Shown: positions 1-12,794, counted from the stretch's first letter. The stretch is 64,000 bases of DNA from Capitulum mitella (GCA_030062745.1 CP099839.1:28023451-28087450), one strand, 5' to 3'. Notes: generated by a model from the sequence alone, not told the origin. Numbers and translations are program-made.

Positions 1-379
1 GTATCATTCTTCAACACTGTTCAAGTACAATATGCACCTGTTCGAACCGTTACATGCTTATAACGCAATGTCCGTTGTAGCGAGGGCCCGGCGAGGGCCG
101 GGCCAGTCTCCGGTCTCTACAAGGTCTCTAGGTCGGGCCAGTCTCCGCATTGTCCGTTCTCCGTTGTAGGTCGTCCGTTGTCCGGGGTTGGCAGATAATT
201 TTATAATATTAATATTCATAATTTTAGTCATTTCGAATGGAATACGACAACCAATATGCATTCCAAGGCCGTGGGTCGTACTTGACGCAACCTTATGTCA
301 GTGACCTAAGATGACTGGGTGTGAAAATTGACAAGGTGTAAAATGAGGCATGAAAGGTACGCGAAGTTTGATGTGTGCG
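1..379. other. No gene seen
   Basis: About 380 bases without a recognisable gene. A short local duplication of the phrase gggccagtctccg occurs near 100-150. Nothing else can be supported. Confidence 0.4.
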
Positions 380-452
380 CCTTTTGGTTTTTGGGCTATT
401 CTCAGGAAACCGGACGGGGGTTGTCATAACTCCCTAGCCCGGCGCACTTTAA
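380..452 (+). repeat. Terminal fragment of TTAA element family B
   Basis: The stretch ending in cctagcccggcgcacttTAA resembles the right end of the element at 12280-13602. Both have an A-rich run, then ccgga.ggggtt, then cata/catt, then c(c)cggcccggcg and a terminal TTAA (449-452). Only this right end is present, so it looks like a truncated, diverged copy. The relationship is read by eye. Confidence 0.4.
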
Positions 453-608
453 TATAGTATTGTAGATTAAGTACTCCGGATCACGATTTTTCATCTTTGT
501 GTGTTGATAGTAAGGGAGAAATGCCAACGCAAACTAAGGTGGTGGGGTGAAAAGGGTGGCTTTAGACATGCATGATTCTGGCTGAGAAGTCGCGGTGTTG
601 CGTTCAGC

Positions 609-681
609 GGTCCTGTGGCGCAACGGATAACGCGTCTGACTACGGATCAGAAGATTCCAGGTTCGAATCCTGGCAGGATCG
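609..681 (+). tRNA. tRNA-Arg(ACG): tRNA-Arg (anticodon ACG)
   Basis: A 73-nt cloverleaf can be folded directly. The acceptor stem pairs 609-615 (ggtcctg) with 674-680 (caggatc), including one G:U pair, and G681 is the discriminator. The A box is tggcgcaacggataa. The anticodon arm is gtctgactacggatcagaa with anticodon ACG, which reads as inosine-modified ICG for arginine CGN codons. The T arm is ccagg-ttcgaat-cctgg and contains the B box gttcgaatcc. There is no intron and no encoded CCA. A short T run at 686-689 is a plausible RNA polymerase III terminator. Both the stems and the internal promoter boxes are intact, so it is probably functional. Confidence 0.96.
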
Positions 682-1496
682 GAACTTTTGGTTCTTCCGT
701 AGTTGAGGTCCGTAACGAATACGAAGTCTTGGTACGATTTACATACACGTAGTCTGATGTATAGATGCCCAACATGACTAACATATAAGCAATGTGGACA
801 AAATACATGCGTGTGTACTGTATAGGCTCGCAAGCTTGGATGCCGCCAAAGCCCGCTTGATTATTTCCCCAGTACAGAGAGTTACGATCGTACCCAAAAG
901 TGTGGTGTTGAAGAATGTTTGCCAGCTCTTAAAACACGGTATAGCCTTTCAGAAGGGTGAACGGTTTCATGAAGATAAATCTTAACGCCTTAAATGGAGA
1001 CAAAACTGAGTTCAGTGGTGTTTTTTTAAGTTATTGTTATCCCGCGGTCTTACCCATGTCTCGAACTTCTCTCAGCAGTCCTGGACTAAAGAAAATACGG
1101 AACAGTTATTTTTGCTCTGATATGGAAGTAATGAGTATGTAGTTTTTTAGCCTCATCCAATTAATATTTTACACCTCGCTGGACTATGAGAGGTGGTTGT
1201 CATGAGTAAGTGCTGTGTATGTCGTTTTTTTCTTAGACTGCCGGTGAATGGCTTGAATCGAGAGCCTAAAATTTTCATTAGCTGACGTTTCATCCTTTTC
1301 GCATCCTTGTCCGGAATTTTTGTCCCTTATCCCAGCATTTACCAGGTCATGTCAGGTCAGGGAGTGTTCACGTCACTTTCGGGGTCTCCAAGCCGTTTTT
1401 CGAGACCTGAGCCACATTTTGGCTGTTACTTCAGGAGTTTTGAGGAGAAACCGAGCCAGTTTAAGACACAAGACTACTTGGACATAAGGTTGAGAG
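682..1496. other. No gene seen
   Basis: About 800 bases between the tRNA and the pogo-like element. Only short chance reading frames are present; I recognise no coding, repeat or regulatory signal. Confidence 0.4.
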
Positions 1497-3235
1497 TAGG
1501 GGAGACCGGGGTCAAATGTAACACGGGACAATTGTAACAGAAGCTTTTACTTCGAAACTTACAGATGGATGACGCTGGAGGCACTACTGGACATGCGCAG
1601 TAAACTGTTCTTTTTCCTCACGGGGTTTCAGGCCAGTGCGGCGGGTGAGTCGATTGTGCTCTTCACAATTGTGTTTTCTGGAGTGTATTGTAACTTTGTT
1701 TATCTTTTAATATGATCAGCTCATTCACGTATCGTACTAGACACGGATTTAAGAGTTTGTGTGGGGTGGGTGGGGGTACCTGGTCAAAAAATGAGTGCAT
1801 CAGTTGCCGCCCGCGCCGCCTTGTTTTGCGTCATTTTTGTCTTAAAGATGGCGTGGCGTGACGGAGACAATTGTAACATTTTTGCTGGGACCAAATGTAA
1901 CAGTATTACAACTGACCCCTATGGCCAGACCATTAAACCCACATTTATGTAAAATATCAATGCACTTGGCATAAATGTAACCACTGGGGGCGGAGACTAT
2001 CGAAACATGCCCCGTCCAATTAATCAACGTGCAATTTTGTTCCCAAATTCAATATCAATATGATTCAGAAATCATACTTACGGTATTGTTGTCACCAATC
2101 CTTGATTTATCTTTTAGGTACTGTTTTTTCAGTTTTAATTTTAAGACGCTGTTACATTCTTGGCGGCTATTCACCGTGGTCTTACCGTAGACGTTTCACC
2201 TTCACAGCGGATTTATTAAGATATTTTATTATTTTATTTATTGATTATTTTAGTGATTAAATAATTCTAGTTTGACTTCATTTGGATATTTCCGGGGGAA
2301 GTATGGGACAGTTGTATATAGTTTAATTTGTCGTTCTCTGAATGTTACATTGGAAATACATTATGATATCCATGCATCATGGATGATGTATATCATGCAT
2401 CATTCCTGGAGAGGCTGATACATTCGGGATCGACAAGCCTGGTCCATCGGGGATCGAACAGCCTCGTCTATCGGGGATCGCCTCGAAGCAGCTCACCCCT
2501 GAAGCGATTCGGCCACTACCCATGGCAGGTCCAAGAAAAAACAGCCGCGCGGGTCAAAAGCGAAAGGCCGCAATTCTGACTGACACTCTAGAAAAGAGAG
2601 CGATAGAGTTAAAAAAGAGTCGAAAGGATTGCAAACAAGCATCGAAGAAACTCAATCTTGACAAGGACAAGCATGAAGAGAAGACAAAGGCTGATGGGAA
2701 GAGGGCTCGGAAGACGGCAGGCAGGGAAAGCAGCAGTGATGATGAAGAAGACGTCTTCTGCTTTTGATGAGGCGTCAGTTCTTGGCCTGAGAAAGGTAGA
2801 GCTGTTATCTAATTCAGGAAAAGCTGCTGGAGTACTTGAGCCTTACGCCGTTGCGAAATCGTATTTTTTATACTGGAGCTGTGATTTTATTCCAGGAAAG
2901 GCTCAAGATGTAAGAGACAATGTTGTTCAATAAAGGCTGTTTTCGACAAAAGTGTCTTTCACTACACCACTACACCATTCGCTAATATGTTACATTTGAC
3001 CCTAGGTGTTGTTACAATTTACCCCGTACCTGGGGTTAATTGTAACAGCTGAAGTAACTTTTTGAAACAGTAATTTCGATACCTTAAAGTCGTTATTTCG
3101 GGATCTTTTCATATCCGCTACAAAGGCAAAATATCAGGGTTTGTGACAACGCGAGAAAATGTTCCCCAACCCGAAATATTTTCATCCCAGGACCGAAAAG
3201 GTAAAAAATGTAACATTTGACCCCGGTCTCCCCTA
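1497..3235 (+). mobile_element. Decayed pogo/Tc1-mariner-type DNA transposon with ~26-bp inverted repeats
   Basis: The left end reads TA-GGGGAGACCGGGGTCAAA and continues TGTAACA. The right end is its reverse complement, finishing GGTCTCCCC-TA (3225-3235). The matching inverted repeats are about 26 bp with at most one difference and are flanked by TA, the target used by the Tc1/mariner/pogo group. Inside both ends the words TTGTAAC, TGTAACA and their complements recur (about 1524, 1870, 1895, 1975, 3010, 3040, 3205), suggesting subterminal transposase-binding repeats. The middle carries a lysine-rich reading frame like the C-terminal tail of pogo-like transposases, and a polyA signal at 2929-2934. 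The catalytic DDE core is not seen, so the copy is internally deleted and non-autonomous. Confidence 0.8.
2522..2767 (+). pseudogene. C-terminal remnant of a pogo-like DDE transposase
   Basis: An 81-codon frame inside the element at 1497-3235. It reads AILTDTLEKRAIE early on, then a K/R-rich stretch, and ends in an acidic serine cluster SSSDDEEDVFC. The order ILTDTP-like motif, basic linker, SSSxDEED and then Cys is typical of the tail of pogo/jerky-type transposases, where a cysteine-rich finger often follows. Here the frame stops just after the first Cys. Another frame continues with YWSCDFIP, which could be the eroded finger after a frameshift. No catalytic aspartates lie upstream, so the gene is broken. 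The family assignment is inferred from motif order only. Confidence 0.55.
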
Positions 3236-3664
3236 CATATAAGTGTTACATATAGGTGTAAACGATCAGTGATCGCTCCGAGGTCATGTGAGGTCATTGG
3301 CCTGTTACATGGCGTGAAAATGGCTCCGAACTGGTAATGAGGTAATTGTTTCTGTTTATTTCAATGTGACAGTGATCTTTGTCTTTAAAAGTCAGCACCG
3401 CAGTATGTTACAGGCAGATGCCATTTTCGGGACAAGTAGCGTAATAAAGGGTATCAGTGGTAACCTTTCCCAGCAGTAGGCACTCCAGTAAGCAACAGTC
3501 AACTGTCATTTTCGGGGCAAGTAACGTAACAAGGGTTGTCAGTGATATTTGAATTTTTATTATTTGGGCATTAGCGTTAAGAGAAAAACAGTTCCTTACC
3601 ACAGCGGTTGACCAATTTTAAGACCATGTTGCTACTAAGCAAGTTTTACGGAGCGAAATTCTGT

Positions 3665-4876
3665 TTAACCCTATTCCCGGAGGGCTAGACGGTATGGTCG
3701 ATTCCCGGCAGGGGGGGGCGGGTTCGGCCCCACCCTGAGATCTCGGGAACTACTCGTCCGATTTCATCGCAACAAACGGCAATCGATTTGCCGTGACGTG
3801 AACTACACTTTTATAAAAAGAAATTTTAAGAATTTTGAAATTTGTGGATACAGGGGGGCAAAAATCTCAAAATGGGGGGTACTTTTGGACTTCTTATAAC
3901 TCCGTTGTTTATCGACCGATTGCAATGAAACTGGCATGAATCGAGAGATTATGGATAGGGCTTTTACCATGGGTCTACAAATCTAAAATTTTGAAAAAAA
4001 TTCATAGGCGTTCACCGGGTTTCAAAAATAGGAGGATTAGTTTTCTAACAACTGAATGAACAAAAAAGGTAAAAGCACTTTTTTGGCTTCTGCTAGTCAT
4101 GCTATGCTGAAAAAGTACAAATCGCATTACAATGTCTGTGTAATGTTAGCATAGGCGGTGCCAGGCACACGAAAAAGGGGGAACAGTCATAATCACACGT
4201 TCTTCAGATCAGCTTGTGACCTTTGACCTTAAATGACCTCCAGTGACCTTGGGGTCTCCTGGAATGATCTCGTGTGCATTTGATATTATCTGTAAACGTT
4301 TTCAATCATTTAAGTCACTCTATTCCAAAAATTTTATGGCTATTGCGATTTAGGGTACGCGCACTGACATTTTAGGTCATAGCTCCGTGACCCGACCTGA
4401 TATCAAGCCGAAACTTGGTACAGAGGTAGAGGGCACCGTTCTACGTCATATATATTCCGGGTTTGACATTTGAAAAAAAACGGCGCCGAAATTATTGCAA
4501 AAAACAAAGTTTGACTTTTGACCTTGACCTGACCTTGCAAAGTGACCTCAGATTATAAAATTTCGTGTGCACATTGCGCAACTATTTAGCTATACATCCA
4601 TATGAAGTTTTAAGTTCTATCTTAAAAATTCTGTTTTTGGCAGATATTTTCCTTTTACCCTCAACATGGCCAAAAATGCCCTGAGGTGCCTCCGAAAAAC
4701 GTTGCCTGGCTCCGCTCCTGAGCAAAGTAGAATTTTGAAATTTTGTCACGGCACGCAGAAAGAATAGCTAGGAAAAGTCACCAAGTTTCGTAAAGCTGCG
4801 TTAAAAAGCCTGGAATTGGCAAGCAAAAAACCCGAGGGGGGCGGATTCAGCCCCCCCCTGCCGGGAATAGGGTTAA
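3665..4876 (+). mobile_element. TTAA-flanked element family A, copy 1 (non-autonomous)
   Basis: A 1212-bp unit bounded by TTAA on both sides. It starts TTAACCCTATTCCCGG and ends CCGGGAATAGGGTTAA, a perfect 16-base inverted repeat including the TTAA. A second inner match (CCCGGCAGGGGGGG at about 3703 versus CCCCCCCTGCCGGG at the far end) makes the terminal repeat two-part. TTAA duplication and CCC-starting ends are hallmarks of the piggyBac superfamily. No transposase frame exists, so the copy is mobilised in trans or is a relic. Near-identical full copies lie at 7712-8920 (reversed) and 60985-62194. The interior holds conserved TGACCT words. Confidence 0.85.
4217..4229 (+). promoter_or_regulatory. 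Perfect DR1 nuclear-receptor half-site pair in family A copy 1
   Basis: TGACCT-T-TGACCT, which reads as AGGTCA-A-AGGTCA on the other strand. This is the DR1 arrangement bound by HNF4 and RXR/USP-type receptors. Another TGACCT follows at about 4234, and TGACCTTGACCTGACC-like words lie near 4520. Whether any receptor binds is unknown. Confidence 0.4.
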
Positions 4877-7711
4877 GCACTACGATCCCAGCGGAGACGG
4901 AAAACGATTAGGTACGCTCCTTTGTGATCCGAGAGGTCGCTACATGTGCAGCGTTCAGATTAGTTATTCTTAGGGATCAGATAAGTTATTCTTAGAAAGG
5001 AACGTACTTTGTTTCGTTCCTCTACCTCGATTAGAAGAGCATTGAGGTGGGGATAGGAACCCTCGTCCGGAACGTAGGGACAGATGCTTACCTCCGGTGA
5101 AAATAAGTATGTCAGATATGTAAAACGGGTTAAACATAACCAGTGAATCCCCTTTGGGAGCGATCGTGCCGCATACTGTGTTGCACCCGTTTGAACGCAT
5201 ATTGAATCTGTTATCAGAATTTCTGGAGTAAAGGTTGCATCAGACCTTTTCATTTGACGGGGATCTACAAACGTATGTGTATATAAGGTGGATGACTATA
5301 GTGGAAATGACCGTCATGGAGGACCATGGGTTTCACGAGGCCAAAACGACATAGATGGTATCAAAACACCAGATTACAATCTCTCGTCTTCCTCGTGCAT
5401 GTTAGCTTTTGAGAAGTCTTTCTTCAACGAAGAAAACTTCGAACGTGCGCGGTGTCAGCATGATCTTAACGTATCTTAATACAGCTGCCAGCTCATACGC
5501 TATAGGTTGCAAGTTACGAACTGTGCTATGCGACTCACGAATGGCAGCTGACGGTACCTTCGGTTGGTTGTTCGACCGCAAGAGGGCACCACCCGTGTTG
5601 GGCTGAGGTGTTAGGTAGGAACGCAGTGCGGCGTTGCGACTGAAAGCGGACTGAATGACTTATGGCACAAATATTGGGGTGTGTACTTACAGCCGATTGA
5701 ACCGAGAGTTGGTTTGATGGTCCTGCTTTGTCCTGTGCAAATGTTTCAGAATGACCCGATGCGAAGAGCAGTAACGTATTTCCAGGGTTGTACACAGGAT
5801 TGCATTGGAACTTTTCCAGTCCGTGGGACAATCGATCTTTGTTTACGTTAAGCGGAAAAATGGGTTGTGAAGAGCCGGCTTTCCAATATGAGGAATGAAT
5901 AGAACGAAAGTCGTGTGTTAAGGGATGCCTAAGTCGCACACTCTTTCAGATCAGTACCTTCGATAGCCACGGCAGTGGGAACAGTAACAGATTAAGTGAA
6001 TTTTATAATGCCGCGACGGCGCAGTGCCAGCGCTGAAGATCGGGGACGGTGAGGGAGCACTGTGTAAAACCGCCGGCTGGCAACAGACGTCAGCTATTGT
6101 CAGCCAGGTTATTGGCAATCGCATCAGTGAAACATCCGACGCTTGCTGGTTTTCGTGTGTAGGATCAGAAGTAGCATTTTCAGATGTTTTTCGGGCGGTT
6201 TTAAGTATGCGTTTTCGTCATTATGAAGGACTTCGCAACTTTACTTGATATTGCAGCGGACGTTCTGAGTAAAGGGTTGTCGTCTGGTGGATAATGGGTG
6301 CGTTTGGAAGCCGTTACTGGAACGATGGTCGTGGAGCGTGATAAGTTCACATCTTGGACTCAGCGATGGGATGTAGATCTTTCGTTTACCACATTTGAAA
6401 CCGGAGAGGACGTATTTTGTTTTTTATTCATTATGCATATTTTTTCTTTCACGGTTCGTGATAAGCGGCGCAGGGTGGGTCCTGTTAAATTGATGTCGAT
6501 ATTTGTAGAATTTCGCGTAGTTTCATTACATACGAACAAATTTCACATCCTCCACTCCACAGTGGGATGATTTTTTTTGTTTGTTGTGCTTTGTTCGTTG
6601 TTTGAGATGCAGATAGTCTCGCACTTTTGGTTATCTCTGTATAGGAGTTTACACCAGCTGGTTATTTGTTATGGGTTCCATTGAGGCCACTTTAGACATT
6701 TTAATTTGAATACAGCATTCGTAGGACGTGATGAGTTTTCATGGTTTGTCATGTGTAAAGTCATTTGTGTCGTTGCGGTGCAAAGGTCTACCGTATGTTG
6801 CGATTGCATTGTTTGGCCTTGCAGGCGTTGTCATGTGCAACAAGCTCCAGCGTTCTTTAGAGCACTGCGCTTTGCCAGCACTGAAGCCTGGCCCAGTGCC
6901 TGCCCGCAAACGTAACCAGCGCATTAAGCTGCCTTTGTGATTGCCGAACGTAACGTAAGATGGTGCTCCGGGTGTGCTGCAGTTTTTGTTTCACTGACAG
7001 GTTATTAATGGGAGTTTTGGCTGAGAAGGTTGGTATTGGGATAGGTTTTGGGATTCGGATTTTCGTATGGGTACATTCGAATATTCGGATCGAATATTCG
7101 AATCTTTTGAAGTTGGTGCCACTTCGTCCAAAAAGGTGGGATCAGAGCAACATGTGAAAATCAGACTGACCTGCAATGCCTGGACAACTTGGAAAACTTT
7201 AAAGCTGCCACCGGCGCCGAACTCCGGGCGGACATCGTCCAGGCAAGGGAGGGGTATGACGTCATCGACGGAGGGCGCTGTGATTGGCAGCCATGTTGCT
7301 CTGGAACCAGAGATACAGACCGTGAAGCCTATACGATACGTATAGCCTATACGGCGCTTCGAAATGATTAGTTTGAGAAGGAGATATAGATGTGGGAAAG
7401 CAACAAGGACTAGGATCCGCTTGATCTTCGGTATTACCCCTAATCACTCTGTGACATGTATTTCCAGCATCGACATCAAAATGTGATTTTTGTGAGCGGT
7501 GTACGTACATGTTTTTACGTCATTTTAAAGCGCGCAGTTGAACGTGGTTAAGGTCGTGCTAAACATACTATGTTTAAAAATAATCACAGTTTCGCAACGG
7601 GAAATTCGAATGTTGTCGTGAGGATAGTATGTAGGAACTCCCGGGGTCTCAGTTCTCGGTTCGATTTGGGACTAGTATATGTCCGTGATGATGGAAAATC
7701 AGCATATGTGC
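4877..7711. other. No gene seen
   Basis: About 2.8 kb between two family A copies. Reading frames here (the longest is a 134-codon frame on the - strand, 5535-5939) show no motif, no codon bias and no plausible splice context. Near 7070-7110 the words cgaatattcgg and gaatattcgaat cluster; a similar cluster recurs at 9280-9430. Otherwise nothing is recognised. Confidence 0.4.
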
Positions 7712-8920
7712 TTAACCCTATTCCCTGCAGGGAGGGCTCAATCCGCCCCCTTGGGTTTTTTGCTTGCCAGTTCCAGGGTTTTTAGCGCAGCTTCACGGAA
7801 CATGGTGACTTTTCCTAGCTATTCTTTCTACGTACTGTGACAAAATTTCGAAATTCTGTTTTGCTCAGAGGCGGAGTTAAGCGACGTTTTTAGGAGGCAC
7901 CTCAGGCCAATTGTGGCCCAGTGGACAATAAAAGGAAAGTGACTGCCAAAAATAACGTTTTTAAGATAGACGTAAAACTTGGTATGGATGTATAGCGAAA
8001 TAGTTGGGCAACGTCCAAATATGATTGTGTTCATCTGAGGTCACTTGATAAGTTCAGATCAAGGTCAAAAGTCAATTTGGTTTTATAGTGGTAACTTCGG
8101 CGGTATTTTTTTAAATGCCAAACCAGGAATATATATGACGTAGAATGGTGCCCTCTGCTTGTGCATCAAGTTTCAGCTTGATATCAGGTTGGGTCACGGA
8201 GCTATGACCTAAAATGTCAGTGCGCGTGCCCTATATCACAGTAGCCAAAAAAATGGAATTTTGGAAATAGAGTGAATTCATATGATTGAAAACGTTTACA
8301 GACAATATTAAATGCACACGAGATCATTCCAAGCGACTCCAAGGTCACTGGAGGTCATTTAATGTCAAAGGTCACAAGTTGATCTGAAGAGCATATGACC
8401 ATGACTGTTCCCCCTTTTTCATGTCCCTGGCACCGTCTGTGCTAACATTATGCAAACATTGTGATACGATATGTACTTGTGTAGCATGACATGAATAGCA
8501 GAAGCCAAAAAAGTGTTTTTACCTTTTTTCGTCACTCAGTTTTTGGAAAACTAATCATCCTATTTTGAAAACCCTGTGAACGCCTATAAATGCCCTCAAA
8601 ATTTCAGATGTGTAGTATGGTAAAAGTCCTATCCGTAATTTCTCGATTCATGTCAATTTCATTGAAATCGGTCCATAAACAACAGAGTTATAAGAAGTCC
8701 AAAAGCACCCGCCATTTAGATATTTTTGCCCCCTGTATCCATCCCTTCCAAAATTTTGAGTTTCTTTTTTGAAAAATGTAGTTCACATCATGGCAAATCG
8801 ATTGCCGTTTGTTGCGATAAAATCGGATGAGTAGTCTCGAGATCTCGGGGGGGGGGCCAAATCCGCCCCCCCCCTGCCGGAAATCGGCCATACCGTCTAG
8901 CCCTCCGGGAATAGGGTTAA
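7712..8920 (-). mobile_element. TTAA-flanked element family A, copy 2 (reversed)
   Basis: A 1209-bp copy in the opposite orientation to copy 1. It begins TTAACCCTATTCCC and ends GGGAATAGGGTTAA. The order of internal landmarks is that of copy 1 read backwards: the cttttcctagctattctttc block, the TGACCT-rich block, the gtcaatttcattgaaatcgg block, then ccataccgtctagccctcc. It has no transposase. The DR1 equivalent at 8362-8374 has one changed base (ATGTCA-A-AGGTCA). Confidence 0.85.
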
Positions 8921-11900
8921 GCTTCTTGTACACAATGCCAAATCATGCCCATGCTTAACGGCGGGGTTCAGGTTCTCTCACCGTTGTCTTTTTTTCTTTC
9001 TGTCGACTGCTGCCGACCCGGCGTCTCTGATCATCGTTGCCGGACACGGAACAAATATCAGATTATTCTCGAGGCTGTTCGTCTCTCCACGAAATATGAT
9101 AAGCAGATCCGTGTCGCAGTTGGGAGAGGAGGAGCATATGTCAGTAGTGTCATTCTCAGCATTGCTGTCATCCAAAGTGATGCACAGAAGCCAAAACAAC
9201 GGTAGGCAATGCCTCAGTTAGCATTCCGCTTGGTTGTGTATAATTTGGTTCATATATTCAGATTGTGCGGCGAAATCCAAACGAGTATTCGAATGTTCGG
9301 TTGGCATTCGAATATTCGACAAATATTCGGATGAAAAAGTGGCCGACGGAGCGTTTGCGGTATCTTGAAATTCAAGACTGGAGCATTCGCCGAATCCAAA
9401 CATTCGGCCAAATATTCGAATGACCTCAAGACCTTATGTGTAAATTTCACACACCGGCGTAATGAAAATGATTGTGTCATGTTTTGTGGTCAGTCGAGCG
9501 TATGATTGGAACCAGTTGAACTTGACCGATAAATGTAATTGCATTTGTTTATCCTCGTACGTCCTGCGACTCTGTTGCCTTCTGAGCCCCGTTCATAAAC
9601 CGACCTGCCAGGCACACCAGGTTACCATGATTGGCGCATTCTGCCAAACGGCGCTCGTAAACTAACCTGCGGCGTCACCGAGGTTACCTTGATAGGCGCA
9701 CGGACTTGCCTCCCAGTTACCTCGGTGGGCGCCGCGGTAGGTCTGGAACATGTGTGGCCTCCACTAAACTGTACGCAGTCGACCCGGCCCAAGATACGGG
9801 CGTCGTGCTTCAGCAGAGGTTGCGATTCATCTCCACAGCGTAATAATTGACGAAGTTCAAATGGCGTTCGAGAACTAACATATGGACATGTCCGGGGACT
9901 GATATCTCGGTAATTGGCGAAACAGGCTCGCGAATGGGACTCTGGCTATCGAATGCCAAGTTGACGTCCCATATTGCTTACATTGCTCATCATTGCCAAA
10001 CTTGGTCTTTGATGAGCAATGACCTTTTTCCAGGTGGCTTTATTTCAGTTGCTGGGTCTAATAAGCGTAGTATAAACATTTGACATTGTCTTATACATCC
10101 AAATTTTGGGTAAGATTGGTATATGTTTCATTAAATTTGCATACAAAGCTAATGAGTGATCTGGTTTCTGCATTATTTAGTTAGTTGGATAATTGGGACG
10201 TTGGAGAACTCTGCTTGTGTCATGCTGTCCATGGGTTGCAAGCGAGGCCGAAGGCCGAGTGAGTCGTACTTCAGCTTGCGAAAAAAAAAATCATATTGAA
10301 AGCGGCCTGCCTGGCTTGGCCCGGCCATAACGTTTCGTGGATATAATGGAAACGTGTTGACACATGACGTGATGCAAATGTTGCGGCGCAATGATCAAAA
10401 CAGGTAAGTTTAAAAAGCCTACTGTTGATGAGAACAGCATTTCCTTTGCAACGTATATGATAACATAACTTTGCGTAACTGAGGAACCGCAGGATGCCGT
10501 AAATAGGCATCCCTTTGTATTGCCAAATGCATGAAGACAAATTAATGATGCTAGCAGCAGCGTAGTAGCCCACGCCCGGCATGCGTCCCACAAGGCGTCG
10601 TACTGGATCTATGTTGTAATGTTCGTGGGATCGTAAAGTTATTAGCTTGCTAACACCGACAGATTTGTAGGCCTGGGTAGTTGTTAATTTGAAGACGTGG
10701 GCGCATAGAGGCATGGCAGATAAATTTTGTCAGGTAGGACTAGCATATATTAATTCTATCTACACCTACATGGCTAATTCATTGAGACATTCAGAATTAT
10801 TATGATACAGTCATTAAATTGTATCACCTATAATAACATGATTGAGTGATCGGTAGATGCCATCAGTTTGAAGTGAAGATCACCAAAACCACTTATTGGC
10901 GCGAAACCAGTCAGATCAGACGTGAACTAGCTGAAGCTAGTCAGTGCTACTGGCTTGGCCTCAAGCAGGTAAAACTTGGCTTTTTACACTGCCTGATCAG
11001 GCCAATACGACAGTAGAACCCGGATGATATGTGCGGTTTTCATGTTTTGTTGGCACTCCCGTATCATTTCTTTTGGAGATATGTTGGGAGACGTTCATCA
11101 GGGATCCTAAGAATGCCAGTTATAAGGTCATGCAAGTCATAGTTCATTTTAACTGAAGTCTGCGACGGTCTGACGTTGGCGTTTGCGCAAGGCCTTGTGC
11201 CGATACAGCCCCTGTTCTGAGACAGAGGTGGTGATAGTGACCAAATTATTGCAGACGAAATTGAATAGGTAGCAATTTTTCTTGGTGTTGCGTTAAGTGA
11301 ACCTGTACCTTTCCAATTTTTTGTGTATCCGCGCAAGACACTTCATACATGTCATGGATTTCGTCTGGGCATTCGTCTTGACATTCAGCACCTCATAAGA
11401 CAGACAGCAGGTCATGGGCACAATTAAGTTCATGATCTAGGTTAATTTCAGTTTTATTTTTGGAAGAGCAGGAGTTGTGACAGACTTCACGCACCCTGTA
11501 CTGTCTTGTTAATTGCCACCATTCTCGCCACGCTCCATGTTCTTTTGAGGCTGGCGGCGCACGACCGTCACTTTTGGGGTTTTGACCATATCTGTCACGT
11601 CCTCAGTGATAGATCACTCAGATGATCACCTATAAGCCTTCAAGATGACTGCTTGCGATTGTTATTTTAGTATTTGAAATATGTCATTTGGTTCTCGAGA
11701 TAAACGAAACGACAAAATGCCCCAGCCGTTGTCGGATTCAAACGATCCTTTCGGCATAAATGACGTGAATCCATGGCAACTGCACGTAAACAACACTGCT
11801 GCGTGGCCCATTCAGCCTTTAAATGTTGCCAGTGGGTTAAGCTGCCCATGCAGCGGGAGACTTCACGAAAAATACTACTCGTGGTGTCTTGGTGTGCTGT

Positions 11901-12279
11901 AGTTTTCGCATGGCAGGTTATTAATTACTTACCGCCATAATAAAAATGACTGTCTTTTGCTGTCTTGTCTGTTCTGCGTGTGATTGGAATTGGACTTGGC
12001 TGGTCACCGTAATTACACTTCTTGCTCCATACGCCCCACGATCCCGTCGTAGTGACCGCAGTGCTATTTTCGGTTGGGTGTCAGGGTGCCAGAAATTGTT
12101 ATGTGGTGAGAATCAGAACGATGTCGTACGATTAACGATGGTGGTCATATAAGATGTGACCGTGGAAAGGTGTTGATTAAGAAACATAATCCCTGTGAAT
12201 AATGGGCCGCAATTGCATTAAGAAACTTTGCCATTGCTTTCAGTAGCATTGTGATCTAGATTAAATGAAGTCTGGTGAT
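8921..12279. other. No gene seen; one imperfect tandem duplication
   Basis: About 3.4 kb with no recognisable exon. At 9592-9725 a block of about 65 bp is repeated imperfectly (gtaaacYRacctgc, ggttaccWtgatWggcgca, then a third partial unit ttacctcggtgggcgcc). At 9280-9430 the word cattcgaatattcg and variants recur, like the cluster near 7080. The rest is featureless to me. Confidence 0.4.
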
Positions 12280-12778
12280 TTAACCCTCGCCGGGTCGGCC
12301 TCTGGCTCCACCTTCACTGGGCCTAAGGGAGGGTCATGAGAAACTCCCCCCTCCCCCGAAAATCTCGAGAACTATGAGTCCCACAACAAAAGTGCAAACA
12401 TCGTTGGAAATCCCTTTGCAGAACTGTAAAAAAGTACCTAGATTTTTCAGGTAGGCTCAATATTAAGGTTAGCACGGGTCATCTCATGTTCTAGGGACAT
12501 TTTTTGGCTGAGGACTTTGGTAAGCAAGGTTTCTGCGTAATTGGAAAGGAGTGAAACTGCGAAAGGAAGGCCTGATTTACGTATCTAGGTCGGAAAGGTG
12601 CACTTGAGGCCAAATTTGACCATTTTAAGGAAAGTGGGAAATGAAGGGAAAAAATTTGTCTTTTTGTAAAGGCAGTAGTCTTGTTTTTTACCGTTCAAGT
12701 ACGTGTCTTGGCTGGAATACGCCGCAAACGTGTCTTGCACGCATATGAAGTCTGCAGCTGTCATATTGATGTCAGACA

Positions 12779-12794
12779 AGGTCAGCCTAGGTCA
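12779..12794 (+). promoter_or_regulatory. DR4 half-site pair inside family B
   Basis: AGGTCA-gcct-AGGTCA, two perfect half sites spaced by four bases, inside the family B element. DR4 is a known binding arrangement for RXR/USP heterodimers. No functional evidence is available. Confidence 0.3.

Noticed and set aside
534-833. 99-codon - strand frame over the tRNA
   Set aside because: It reads the antisense of the tRNA-Arg gene.
10271-10714. 147-codon - strand frame
   Set aside because: No motif and unlike a coding exon in composition.
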